Shown: in pieces, positions 1 to 8,458 of the stretch | Numbering within the stretch: the first letter of the stretch is position 1 | Layout of the letters: every line of letters begins with the position of its first letter | Assembly (NCBI GenBank): GCA_965247265.1 | Contig: OZ252002.1 | Coordinates: 1,240,001-1,304,000, forward strand | DNA from: G965247265 sp965247265 | Lineage (GTDB): Bacteria; Pseudomonadota; Gammaproteobacteria; UBA4575 | Direction of reading: 5' to 3' | Length of the DNA stretch: 64,000 nt | The notes under the pieces: model-generated | The model's database searches: none | Seen by the model: only the letters and a program-made list of their open reading frames with translations | What the model was told of the DNA's origin: nothing | Translations under genes and position numbers: made by a program

Positions 1-11
1 TCAGTGACTCC

Positions 12-833
12 ATGAAAGAGCGTGTGGAGCGACCCAAAAACATAGGTATGACAATGGTGATCGATACTTGTGTTGGTCTACAGATGTTGAGGGATGTGCT
101 CCAGCTTTCAAATAAATATATAGATCATTGGAAGTGTAGCTATGGGGTATCTGCAGTGATGCCTTCTAACATTCTTCATCAAAAACTCGAGATGCTAAAT
201 GAATATAACATTAACACTTTCCCCGGAGGAACGTTATTAGAGGCAGCTATCATTCAGAAAAATTGTCAATCATATATGGTGAGAGCTAAAGAAATTGGAT
301 TTCATTCAGCTGAAATTTCTGATGGGACCATAACATTACCAAGTGTGCGAAGACGTAATGCAATTTTGTGCGCACTAGAAAATGGATTAATTCCAATTAC
401 AGAGGTTGGAAAAAAAGATCCCACGAAGCAGCCAAGTCCTGAGGAGCTTTCCGACCAAATTCTGCAAGATTTATATTGGGGCGCTGAGTATGTGATTGTC
501 GATGCAAGGGAATCTGGATGTGGAGTCGGTATATTTGATCAGCAAGGCGATATGAAATTGGATGTATTTATGAAAATTTTATCGGCAATTGGTAAAAAAG
601 TAGAAAAAGTTATTTGGGAAGCACCGTTAAAAAAACAACAAGTCGAACTTATAAAGAAAATTGGACCAAACGTAAATTTAGGAAATGTCAATCCAATGGA
701 TATTTTGCTCTTGGAATCATTGCGACTAGGACTTCATTATGAATCATTGCGGGAAATTGCAGATGAATCTGTACAAAGTGGTAGATGGGATCCAGAAGCA
801 ATCGAATCTACTGATAAAAAGAAAACTGCCTGA
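12..833 (+). CDS. comA: Phosphosulfolactate synthase, ComA/XcbB1 family
   Basis: A 273-residue protein of the ComA family, which adds sulfite to phosphoenolpyruvate to make (2R)-phospho-3-sulfolactate, the first step of coenzyme M synthesis. Visible family features are the first strand (TMVIDTC), the Lys in IDHWKCSYG (K41) where archaeal ComA has the equivalent Lys in a similar strand, the GGTLLEAA loop, and the C-terminal block running from WEAPLKKQQ through VNLGNVNP. The length fits the family. It is the first visible gene of an operon, and 13 bases separate it from the next gene. Genes upstream lie outside the window. The following genes match the bacterial rather than the archaeal coenzyme M route, since no ComB phosphatase, ComC or ComDE is present. 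Family assignment is strong; the in vivo product is inferred from neighbours. Confidence 0.86.
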   Translation: MKERVERPKNIGMTMVIDTCVGLQMLRDVLQLSNKYIDHWKCSYGVSAVMPSNILHQKLEMLNEYNINTFPGGTLLEAAIIQKNCQSYMVRAKEIGFHSAEISDGTITLPSVRRRNAILCALENGLIPITEVGKKDPTKQPSPEELSDQILQDLYWGAEYVIVDARESGCGVGIFDQQGDMKLDVFMKILSAIGKKVEKVIWEAPLKKQQVELIKKIGPNVNLGNVNPMDILLLESLRLGLHYESLREIADESVQSGRWDPEAIESTDKKKTA

Positions 834-846
834 GAATTAGAAAAAA

Positions 847-2364
847 ATGAGAGAAGTAATTCCAGATTCCAATATGGCGTTGTGTATCGATGGTCGCTTA
901 TCACAACCTCCTGAAGAAGTATTGGTTTCAAGTGCATTCGCACAAGAACTTCATGAGCAGTTATGGTTATTAAAAGAAATGAGTTGGGTGGATATGGCGC
1001 ATGTAATCAGCTTAATTGAAGCCGGTGTCATAGAGAATAAAGTTGGCGCTGACTTATTAAGTGCATTACGTAAATTACAAGAAAATTCAACAGAATTTCA
1101 GCCAGATCCAATGTGCGGCGATCTATTTACAAACAGAGAAGTATGGTTAGAGCAACACACTAGTGCAGTGGGATGGTTATGCGCAGGAAGAGCACGTAGA
1201 GAGGGTACTACAGTATCTTATCACTTAACAATTAAAAAGTTATTACTTACGTTGGCAGATGAGATATCAAAACTAATACACGCAATGTTAGTGCAGGCAG
1301 CCTCCCACAGTGCATCAATCATGCCTGATTACACCTATATGCAGGCAGGACAACCAACATCATTTGGACATTATTTACTTTCATTTGTATTCATGCTTAC
1401 GCGTGACCTTGCGCGCATCAATTCTCTCTACGATAGAGTCGATTGTTGTCCGGCCGGATGTGGAGGTATTAACGGATCGACGTTACAGATTGATAGAGAC
1501 AAATTAGCAACACTATTAGGTTTCGCTAAGCCCGTCATGCATACAAGAGATGCAATGTGGCAATCCGATATTTCCATTGAAGTAGTATCAACATTAACTT
1601 CTATATTTATTACTTTAGATCGATTAAGTGAAGATTTGCTCTATTTCGTTACGAAAGAATTCGATTACATTGAATTACAAGATGCCTATTCAAGAGCCAG
1701 CAAAATCATGCCACAGAAAAAAAATCCCTATGGGCTAGCGTATATTCGCGCACTGGCAAATAAGGTGATTGGAATACAAACTATGGTGGTTGCAACACAA
1801 CGCACACCAACAGGGCAAATCGATAATCGCATATTCGTATATGGTGAAATTCCAAATGCTCTCAATATGTGTATAGATGGCATTTGTTTATTAACTAAAA
1901 TATTAGAAGGATTGCAATTTAATACTCCACGTGCACTCAATAGAGTAAAAGAAAGCTTTGCTATGGCCACAGAGTTGGCTGAATTAATTTCGACTGAAAA
2001 TAATTTGGATTATAGAACTGCACATAAGATTATTGGAAAGATTGTTCGTAATTATTCTCAATCTAAAAAATATTTATCTGAGCTAACAGAATTAGAGTTA
2101 AACGAAGTTGCAAACGAGGTAATAGGCCGTTCAATATCATGTCCTAAGCATATCTTGGAGGCATTGAAATCACCGGAAGCTGCTATCGAGAAAAAGTCTG
2201 GTTTGGGAGGGGCGTCTCAAGCCAGAGTAAATGAGATGATTGAATATAATAAAGGTGAGGTAAATCATTATCAAAGTTGGATAACAAATGAACGAGGAAA
2301 ATTAAAACATGCAGAAAGTTCATTATTAAAACATACAGAAAAAATAATAAATCAAGCTCAATGA
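847..2364 (+). CDS. Aspartase/fumarase-superfamily lyase, XcbC1-like (argininosuccinate-lyase fold)
   Basis: A 505-residue enzyme with argininosuccinate lyase architecture but diverged active-site segments. The superfamily signature is present as SKIMPQKKNP (residues 285-294), keeping the loop serine S285. The motif that carries the catalytic His in argininosuccinate lyases (THxQ) reads TYMQ here, with Tyr at about residue 164. The ARSRNDQ-type arginine motif is replaced by AGRARREG near 113-120. It is therefore unlikely to be arginine-biosynthetic. In the bacterial coenzyme M pathway the second step is phosphate elimination from phosphosulfolactate to sulfoacrylate by such a diverged member (XcbC1), and this gene holds that operon position. 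Its last codons overlap the next start by 4 bases (ATGA), implying translational coupling. The role is inferred from synteny plus the altered site. Confidence 0.8.
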   Translation: MREVIPDSNMALCIDGRLSQPPEEVLVSSAFAQELHEQLWLLKEMSWVDMAHVISLIEAGVIENKVGADLLSALRKLQENSTEFQPDPMCGDLFTNREVWLEQHTSAVGWLCAGRARREGTTVSYHLTIKKLLLTLADEISKLIHAMLVQAASHSASIMPDYTYMQAGQPTSFGHYLLSFVFMLTRDLARINSLYDRVDCCPAGCGGINGSTLQIDRDKLATLLGFAKPVMHTRDAMWQSDISIEVVSTLTSIFITLDRLSEDLLYFVTKEFDYIELQDAYSRASKIMPQKKNPYGLAYIRALANKVIGIQTMVVATQRTPTGQIDNRIFVYGEIPNALNMCIDGICLLTKILEGLQFNTPRALNRVKESFAMATELAELISTENNLDYRTAHKIIGKIVRNYSQSKKYLSELTELELNEVANEVIGRSISCPKHILEALKSPEAAIEKKSGLGGASQARVNEMIEYNKGEVNHYQSWITNERGKLKHAESSLLKHTEKIINQAQ

Positions 2365-3713
2365 CTTCACTATTTTTAGAGTCTTCTATTTATCAAAATT
2401 CTTGGAGCACAGAATCGCTTCGTAAAATTTTTGATGAAAAAGCAAGAATTAGAACGTGGTTGGGAATATTAACTGTATTAGCTGAAGTTCAATCAAAATT
2501 TAAGTTAATACCAGAAACAGCTGGAAACTCTATTAAGAATTTTTGTAATGAAATCACAATTGATGATGAGTTTCTTAAAGATACAAAAATAGGATTTGAG
2601 CAAAGTGGCCACTCTATGCAAGGGTTCATTGATGCTTTAACAAAGCGTGGAGACGAAGATGTAAAGAATTGGCTATATTACGGTGCTACTGTACAAGATG
2701 TAACAGACACTTGGTTTTCAATTGTTTTAAGAGACGCTCGTGAGCAATTTCTTTTAGATTTAAATGCGATACGTTTAACCGCAAAGAATCTTATAAGTGA
2801 GCATCGCGATACTATCATGCCAGGGCGTACCCATGGTCAACATGGTTTGCCCATAACGTTTGGGTTTAAAGTTGCGGGCTGGGCATGTGAGCTCGATCGT
2901 CATCGAACTCGATTATCACAGCTAGGAAATCGCATGGACGAGGGGCAATTATGCGGAGGAGTTGGATCACTGTCATCACTCGGTAGTCAAGGTTTGGAGA
3001 TACAAAAGGAATTTTGTGACCAACTTGGATTACGTGAACCGATCATTTCTTGGACTTCTAGTCGTGATGTATTTGCAGAGTGGGGTCAATTATTAGTACT
3101 TATTACTGGAACTGCAGATCGTATTGGTCATGAGATTTATAACCTTCAGCGTACAGAAATAGCAGAGCTAGTTGAGAACTCACCAATAGACACTGTAGGC
3201 AGCATTACAATGCCGCATAAACAAAATCCAGAAATATCAGAACATTTGGGTACGCTTGCTAGAGTCGTTCGTCACAATGCTGCAATTCTTCTTGAAGGAC
3301 TGGTAAATGATCATGAACGGGATGGTCGCTCTTGGAAAAGTGAGTGGCATGTTTTACCGCTTATTACTTTAGTATCGGGTAAATCATTAGAGCTTCTAAA
3401 ATTAATATTATCTAACTTAGAAGTGCATACAGATCAAATGCAAAAGAATTTAGAAATTAGCGCCGAGCAAGTATTTTCAGAAGGTGTAATGTTGGCATTA
3501 GCTAAAATTCTTGGGAAAAATCAAGCTCAAAAAATAGTTTACAGAGAGGCCAAATATGCACGAGAAAAAGGAGTGTCTTTTAAAGAGTCTATTTTACGTA
3601 ACCCCGAAATTTCATCTAATTTAAGTAAAGAGAATATTGAAGAAATTTTCAGCTATAAGAATCGGTTAGGCTTATGTACTGCGATGGTTGATAGGGTGCT
3701 TGATAAGATATGA
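2361..3713 (+). CDS. Aspartase/fumarase-superfamily enzyme, XcbD1-like (adenylosuccinate-lyase / CMLE fold)
   Basis: A second, distinct superfamily member of 450 residues, closer to adenylosuccinate lyase and 3-carboxymuconate cycloisomerase. It keeps GRTHGQHGLP (His158 and His161), GATVQDVTDTW near 108-118, and the signature GSITMPHKQNP with loop Ser. Unlike its upstream neighbour, its catalytic His motif is intact. In the published bacterial coenzyme M pathway an enzyme of this family (XcbD1) carries out the decarboxylation step after sulfoacrylate formation. Start and stop overlap both neighbours by 4 bases (ATGA), so three successive genes are translationally coupled. It is unlikely to be the housekeeping purB because of the context and divergent sequence, but that enzyme remains the alternative reading. 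Confidence 0.78.
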   Translation: MTSLFLESSIYQNSWSTESLRKIFDEKARIRTWLGILTVLAEVQSKFKLIPETAGNSIKNFCNEITIDDEFLKDTKIGFEQSGHSMQGFIDALTKRGDEDVKNWLYYGATVQDVTDTWFSIVLRDAREQFLLDLNAIRLTAKNLISEHRDTIMPGRTHGQHGLPITFGFKVAGWACELDRHRTRLSQLGNRMDEGQLCGGVGSLSSLGSQGLEIQKEFCDQLGLREPIISWTSSRDVFAEWGQLLVLITGTADRIGHEIYNLQRTEIAELVENSPIDTVGSITMPHKQNPEISEHLGTLARVVRHNAAILLEGLVNDHERDGRSWKSEWHVLPLITLVSGKSLELLKLILSNLEVHTDQMQKNLEISAEQVFSEGVMLALAKILGKNQAQKIVYREAKYAREKGVSFKESILRNPEISSNLSKENIEEIFSYKNRLGLCTAMVDRVLDKI

Positions 3714-4702
3714 ATACTCAAGTTGTTACGCCCAATATGGTTGGCGAGTTTCATCGTTGTGAGCTTGCAGAATTTCCAACTCCTTTACAACGATTTAAAA
3801 AACTAGAGAAAAATGCAAATAATATTGAGCTATGGGTGAAACGCGACGATTTAATAAGCTTTGGTTTTGGAGGTAACAAAGTTCGAACGCTTGAGTTTAT
3901 TGCTGCAGATGCCTTAAATCGTAGAGCAAAAACATTAATTACGGGCGCAGGAGTGCAATCCAATCATGTGCGTGCAACCGCTGCAGTGGCGGCTTATCTA
4001 AATCTAGAGTGCATTGCGATTTATTGGGGGAATCCACCTGAAGACATAAAAGGTAACTATTATCTTACCAAAATGTTGGGTGCAGAAACTAGATTTACAA
4101 ACGATACCGATCGAAGTTCCGTAGATACAATGATTCGGTTTATAGGACAAGAAGTGATGATTGGTGGCGGACTACCCTATTTAATCCCACGTGGAGGAGC
4201 CTGTGCGTTAGGAGTTATCGCTCATCTTTTTGCGGCACAAGAACTTTTTGAGCAATGTAAAAGAAACAGTGTGAAAGCGGATCTTGTTACGCTTGCCGTG
4301 GGATCTGGTGGGACGATAGCGGGTTGGATTCTTGCAAAAATATTATATAAACATCCTTGGCGTATCGAAGGCTTCACCGTTAGTCGACCTTCTTCAGAGT
4401 TAAAAGACATTATTCAAAATTTAGTGTATGACGCAGCTAAAATATTAAACGAAAAAGTAAATATAAGTTTAGAACAAATTGTCATTCATGATGGATTCAT
4501 TGGTGATGGTTATGGAGTACCAAGTGTCAAAGGAAACAATGCCATTAAAGAGGTTGCGATACAGCAAGGAGTATTTTTTGACCCAGTGTATACAGGAAAA
4601 GCATTTGCTGGGTTTTTGGAATATGTACAGAATGGTTATTACAAAGATATTCATACTGCAGTGTTTTTACACACAGGGGGAGAGCCAGCTCTATTTATAT
4701 AA
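3710..4702 (+). CDS. Fold-type II PLP enzyme, D-cysteine desulfhydrase / ACC deaminase family, XcbE1-like
   Basis: A 330-residue PLP enzyme of the tryptophan synthase beta fold. The Schiff-base Lys lies in FGFGGNKVR (K57) and the substrate-carboxylate loop is GVQSNHVRA (S84, N85, H86). A GSGGT phosphate loop is also visible. Relatives are D-cysteine desulfhydrases and ACC deaminases, which act on cysteine-like substrates. In the bacterial coenzyme M route the enzyme in this position (XcbE1) performs thiolation, supplying sulfur to the C2 sulfonate. The start overlaps the previous stop by 4 bases. The gene order comA, lyase, lyase, PLP enzyme is the same as the B-C-D-E order in Xanthobacter, which is the main argument for the role. 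Confidence 0.8.
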   Translation: MNTQVVTPNMVGEFHRCELAEFPTPLQRFKKLEKNANNIELWVKRDDLISFGFGGNKVRTLEFIAADALNRRAKTLITGAGVQSNHVRATAAVAAYLNLECIAIYWGNPPEDIKGNYYLTKMLGAETRFTNDTDRSSVDTMIRFIGQEVMIGGGLPYLIPRGGACALGVIAHLFAAQELFEQCKRNSVKADLVTLAVGSGGTIAGWILAKILYKHPWRIEGFTVSRPSSELKDIIQNLVYDAAKILNEKVNISLEQIVIHDGFIGDGYGVPSVKGNNAIKEVAIQQGVFFDPVYTGKAFAGFLEYVQNGYYKDIHTAVFLHTGGEPALFI

Positions 4703-4717
4703 TTGTGGCTTAAACAT

Positions 4718-6163
4718 ATGACTAACAATAAGCATAAAAATTTTAACGAATCACAATCGGATGTCACTTCTGTAGAAAACGAGATTAGTGATATTATGAA
4801 TCTAGTTGAGAAAGCTAGACAGGCTCAATCGCAAATAAGTGCTTATACACAAGAAGAGGTAGATGAATTAGTAGCTTCGATAGCATGGAATGTCATTAAA
4901 AATAGAGAAGAGCTCGCACGCATAGCAGTGGAAGAAGGAGGATTTGGAAATTATGAAGATAAAGTAGCAAAAATCTACAACCGTGTAACCGGGACGTTAG
5001 CCGATATGCAGTCGATTAAGACAGTTGGTGTGGTTGAAGAGTTGCCCGATATCGGAATCATCAAGATTGCAAAACCTGTAGGAGTCATCGGTGCACTCAT
5101 TCCAGCAACGGGCCCGGATGCTACGCCTCCTGTTAAAGCATTATGTGCCATGAAGGGAAGAAATGCGCTGATCGTGGCACCACATCCTAGAACAAAAAGA
5201 AGTTCAGCAAGAGTAGTCGAATGTATACGAGAAGGCTGTATACAAGTGGGTGCGCGAGAGGATTTGGCACAAGTGATTACAGATCCTTCGATTCAAAAAA
5301 CAAAACTTTTAATGGAAAACGTAGATCTAATTGTAGCAACTGGTGGCATGAATATGGTCAAGTCTGCATATAGTTCAGGCAAGCCTGCTTATGGTGTAGG
5401 TGTGGGAAATGCGGTACATGTTGTTGATGAGACTGCAGATTTGGATGATGCAGCTGAAATGATTGCCAAAGCAAAGACCTTCGATTATGCAACGAGTTGT
5501 TTAGCAGACAATGCTGTTGTAATTCATGAAAGTGTTTATGAGAAGTTAATTGATAAGTTGGTAGCGTTAGGTGCTCATTTATGTAATGAAGAAGAAAAAT
5601 TGAAACTTCAAAAATTAATGTGGCCAGATGATGCGCATATACCTTCTGCCGATGTAATTGCAAAATCTGCGCAATCAATTGCAAATAAAGCTCAAATCAA
5701 CATTCAGCCCGGTACAAATTTTCTTTTAGTTAAAGAAACTGGAGTAGGAAATGATTATCCGTTTTGTGGGGAAAAGCTTTCTGTGGTTTTGACGATTTAT
5801 CAATATGCCGATAGCATCGAAAATGCAATAGATCTCGTAAACAGCATTACAGATTATCAGGGATTGGGGCATACCTGTGGAATTCATTCAAATTCACAAG
5901 CCAATATAAATTCTGTTGCACATAATACGAAAACTGCTCGAGTAATGGTGAATCAAAACCTCAATGAAGGTGCAGGGAGCCCTCGCAATGGACTTCCTTA
6001 TACATTGTCGCTTGCTTGTGGAACATGGGGTGGCAATATAACAACTGAAAATGTCAATGTTAGAAATTTTATCAACTTAACTTGGGTCTCCACACCAATT
6101 CAAGCTCGAACCTTTACTGAGGAACAGTTGTTTGAAAATTATTGGACTAAGTATGGTAAGTAG
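4718..6163 (+). CDS. CoA-acylating aldehyde dehydrogenase, sulfoacetaldehyde dehydrogenase (SauS)-like
   Basis: An aldehyde dehydrogenase of the acylating (EutE/AdhE/SauS) branch, about 481 residues from the ATG at 4718; an upstream TTG at 4703 is a poorer start. The Rossmann segment reads KPVGVIGALIPATGPDATPP, and the catalytic Cys is in DYATSCLADN (C266 when counted from the TTG), where EutE-type enzymes have a similar Cys motif. The C-terminal run of Gly-rich and Asn-rich segments is typical of the branch. SauS oxidises sulfoacetaldehyde to sulfoacetyl-CoA. Sulfoacetaldehyde-level chemistry would arise in the preceding coenzyme M genes, so a C2 sulfonate substrate is plausible. It may instead oxidise an aldehyde carried on coenzyme M. 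Start follows the PLP gene by 15 bases. Confidence 0.75.
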   Translation: MTNNKHKNFNESQSDVTSVENEISDIMNLVEKARQAQSQISAYTQEEVDELVASIAWNVIKNREELARIAVEEGGFGNYEDKVAKIYNRVTGTLADMQSIKTVGVVEELPDIGIIKIAKPVGVIGALIPATGPDATPPVKALCAMKGRNALIVAPHPRTKRSSARVVECIREGCIQVGAREDLAQVITDPSIQKTKLLMENVDLIVATGGMNMVKSAYSSGKPAYGVGVGNAVHVVDETADLDDAAEMIAKAKTFDYATSCLADNAVVIHESVYEKLIDKLVALGAHLCNEEEKLKLQKLMWPDDAHIPSADVIAKSAQSIANKAQINIQPGTNFLLVKETGVGNDYPFCGEKLSVVLTIYQYADSIENAIDLVNSITDYQGLGHTCGIHSNSQANINSVAHNTKTARVMVNQNLNEGAGSPRNGLPYTLSLACGTWGGNITTENVNVRNFINLTWVSTPIQARTFTEEQLFENYWTKYGK

Positions 6164-6205
6164 TCGAAATATAGCAAGTCTAAAGTTAATTTAGAGGCAT
6201 ACAAA

Positions 6206-7714
6206 ATGAAAGAATATACATTAGGTAATGTAGAAGATTTAAAAAATTCAAAAGATAGAAGACATAATCGTCTCAACGATGTTGGTATAAAAAGAAAACC
6301 TCCATCCGCTATCAAGCCAGTTCAAAACATAGAAGAACTGATTGAGGATATTAATAGTAAAAATTATGATGCCGTCATCGTGGGAAGCGGTCCAGGTGGT
6401 TCAACCGTAGCAAGAGAGTTAGCCAGAGCTGGAAAAAAAGTAGCCGTTCTTGAATTTGGGAAAGATCATAGAGAAAAATGGTATTACGGTACAGTTGCAG
6501 GGCCCTTTATCTACACTGAGCAACGAGGCTTCTTAAAATCAAAAGAAGGGGTCACGATTGTTCGCCCGATGCTAACAGGAGGGGCTACTAATATGTTTGC
6601 AAGTGCCGCATCAGGACCTCCATCTTGGTGGCTAAGTAAAACGGGTGTAGATATCGAATCTGAAGTTAACGAGACCATTGATGAACTTCAAATTGAAGCC
6701 TTACCAGAAGAGTTGATGGGCTCGGCATCACAACGTATTGGGGAAGCAGGTCGAGATCTTGGGATGGATTGGGTGCCACAAATAAAATTCATCCATCCAA
6801 AACGTTGTTATTCGAAATTAGATTGTGGTGATAAGTGCATGTTTGGGTGTCGTTGCGGCGGAAAGTGGACTGCAAATGATTATTTAGATCAGGCTATTGA
6901 AGCTGGAGCCACTGTTATTACCGAGTGTAATGTTCACAAAGTTGAGACACAAGATGGTGTCGCTACGGGTGTTAGTGCAGAAGTACAAGGAAAACACTTT
7001 ACACTTAACAGTAAGGTCGTGATCGTTTGTGCAGGAGGCATCGGTACGCCTCGTATCCTACAGAATTCTGGTATCCATGATGCTGGAGATGCATTGGGCG
7101 TTGACACTACATTTGTAGTCTATGGTGTGATTCAAGATAAAGGCAATACGGGCGATCCGCCTATGACGATCAGTTGCTGTGATGATGAAAATGGTTTGAT
7201 GTATTCCACGCTTACCCAGCCATTCGGTTTATTTACACTGACTCAATATTACAAAGGCTGGGGACATTTGAAAAAAGTACCTAAGTTCCCACGTATGCTT
7301 GGAGTCATGGTTAAGATAAAAGAAAATTTAAAAGGCTATGTGGCGCCCCATGGAGAAATCAGTATGCCTTTGCTACAAGAAGATCATCTTCGAGCCAATA
7401 TTGGGTTTAGTACAAGCAAAAGTATACTTATGAAAGCGGGATGTGATCCTAATACCATATTTTGGAATCCTCCCAGAGGAACTCATCCATGTGCAACCGT
7501 ACGAATTGGAAAGCATCTAGATTCTGATTTAAAAACGGTTGCTTTTGATAACTTATATGTATCAGATGCCAGCACATTTCCTTTACCTTTGGTTCGTCCT
7601 CCCACGCTTACAATAATCGGACAAAGTAAGAGATTAGCCAAGCATCTTGTTGGGACTACACTCAAAGACAGTCAATATAAAGATAAAGAGCAAAAAGCAG
7701 AATTAGTATCATGA
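6206..7714 (+). CDS. GMC-family FAD-dependent alcohol oxidoreductase
   Basis: A 502-residue GMC flavoprotein. The N-terminal FAD-binding dinucleotide fold reads YDAVIVGSGPGGSTVA (residues 54-69) and ends in an acidic ribose-binding residue. The C-terminal block has HPCATVRIG, equivalent to the catalytic-His region, then NLYVSDAST and the closing PPTLTIIGQSKRLA helix. A Cys-rich insert near residues 207-225 (CYSKLDCGDKCMFGCRCGG) is seen in a bacterial subset of the family and may hold metal or disulfides. Members oxidise primary alcohols; choline, long-chain alcohols and isethionate are known substrates. Paired with the acylating aldehyde dehydrogenase upstream it would make an alcohol to aldehyde to acyl-CoA relay. 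Substrate unknown; isethionate or a hydroxyalkyl-coenzyme M is a guess from context. Confidence 0.78.
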   Translation: MKEYTLGNVEDLKNSKDRRHNRLNDVGIKRKPPSAIKPVQNIEELIEDINSKNYDAVIVGSGPGGSTVARELARAGKKVAVLEFGKDHREKWYYGTVAGPFIYTEQRGFLKSKEGVTIVRPMLTGGATNMFASAASGPPSWWLSKTGVDIESEVNETIDELQIEALPEELMGSASQRIGEAGRDLGMDWVPQIKFIHPKRCYSKLDCGDKCMFGCRCGGKWTANDYLDQAIEAGATVITECNVHKVETQDGVATGVSAEVQGKHFTLNSKVVIVCAGGIGTPRILQNSGIHDAGDALGVDTTFVVYGVIQDKGNTGDPPMTISCCDDENGLMYSTLTQPFGLFTLTQYYKGWGHLKKVPKFPRMLGVMVKIKENLKGYVAPHGEISMPLLQEDHLRANIGFSTSKSILMKAGCDPNTIFWNPPRGTHPCATVRIGKHLDSDLKTVAFDNLYVSDASTFPLPLVRPPTLTIIGQSKRLAKHLVGTTLKDSQYKDKEQKAELVS

Positions 7715-7772
7715 ATTAACGCTCATGCAAATTTAATATTGCATTAGGTTTTTTTATATTAAAGATAGAACA

Positions 7773-8435
7773 ATGGAAAAACTAGAATTAGTTAGCCGTA
7801 GACTGTGTCCTTTTGCACAAAGAGCAGCCATTGTTTTAAACCATAAAAACGCAAATTATAAAATTACATATGTGGATTTAGAGAATCCACCAGATTGGTT
7901 TAATAAAATCTCACCATTAAAGAAAGTCCCGCTTCTAAAAATTGGTGAAAATAATGTTCTATTTGAATCAGCGGTTATTTGCGAGTACATAGATGATGTT
8001 ACGCCTAGCAACATAAGGCCAGAAAACGCTCTCCAGTTGGCATTCAACCGAGCATGGATTGAGTTTGGTTCAACTTGTATCATTGATCAATATATGCTGC
8101 TATTAAAAAAAACGGAGCAAGAGTTTAAAGAACAAGCAGATCAAATTGTTAATAAATTGAGATTGGTAGAGAACAAATTAGAAAGTTTGCCATTTTTCAA
8201 TGGTGAGACATTCTCATTAGTGGATGCTACCTATGCACCATTATTTATACGTTATGAAATAATTAATAAAATTATACCCATTTATACAACGCTTGATTTT
8301 AAAAAGCTATCAACATGGTCCAAGTCGCTTCTTGAATTAAGCTTTGTAAAAACATCCAAAGAATCTGATTTCAACACTCAGTATATTAATAAAATTAAAA
8401 ATTTTGATGGTTACTTGTCTTTAAATGTCCGCTAG
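7773..8435 (+). CDS. Glutathione S-transferase-like protein with Cys active site
   Basis: A 220-residue protein with an N-terminal thioredoxin-like domain and a helical C-terminal domain. The active-site segment is RRLCPFAQR (Cys12), the cis-Pro region is KKVPLL (50-55), and the glutathione gamma-glutamyl contact is ES at 65-66. A Cys rather than Ser or Tyr at the active site places it with omega/lambda-type enzymes, which reduce mixed disulfides or keto-conjugates rather than conjugating. It lies 58 bases after the GMC gene on the same strand and probably belongs to the operon. A thiol-handling role in the final reductive step or in recycling a coenzyme M-glutathione disulfide would fit, but is inference. 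Confidence 0.8.
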   Translation: MEKLELVSRRLCPFAQRAAIVLNHKNANYKITYVDLENPPDWFNKISPLKKVPLLKIGENNVLFESAVICEYIDDVTPSNIRPENALQLAFNRAWIEFGSTCIIDQYMLLLKKTEQEFKEQADQIVNKLRLVENKLESLPFFNGETFSLVDATYAPLFIRYEIINKIIPIYTTLDFKKLSTWSKSLLELSFVKTSKESDFNTQYINKIKNFDGYLSLNVR

Positions 8436-8458
8436 AGACCGTTTCTATATAATTTAGC

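Noticed and set aside
12..833. Archaeal origin of the ComA-like gene
   Set aside because: The partner genes are the bacterial (Xcb-type) set and no archaeal ComB/C/D/E follow; base composition matches the neighbours.
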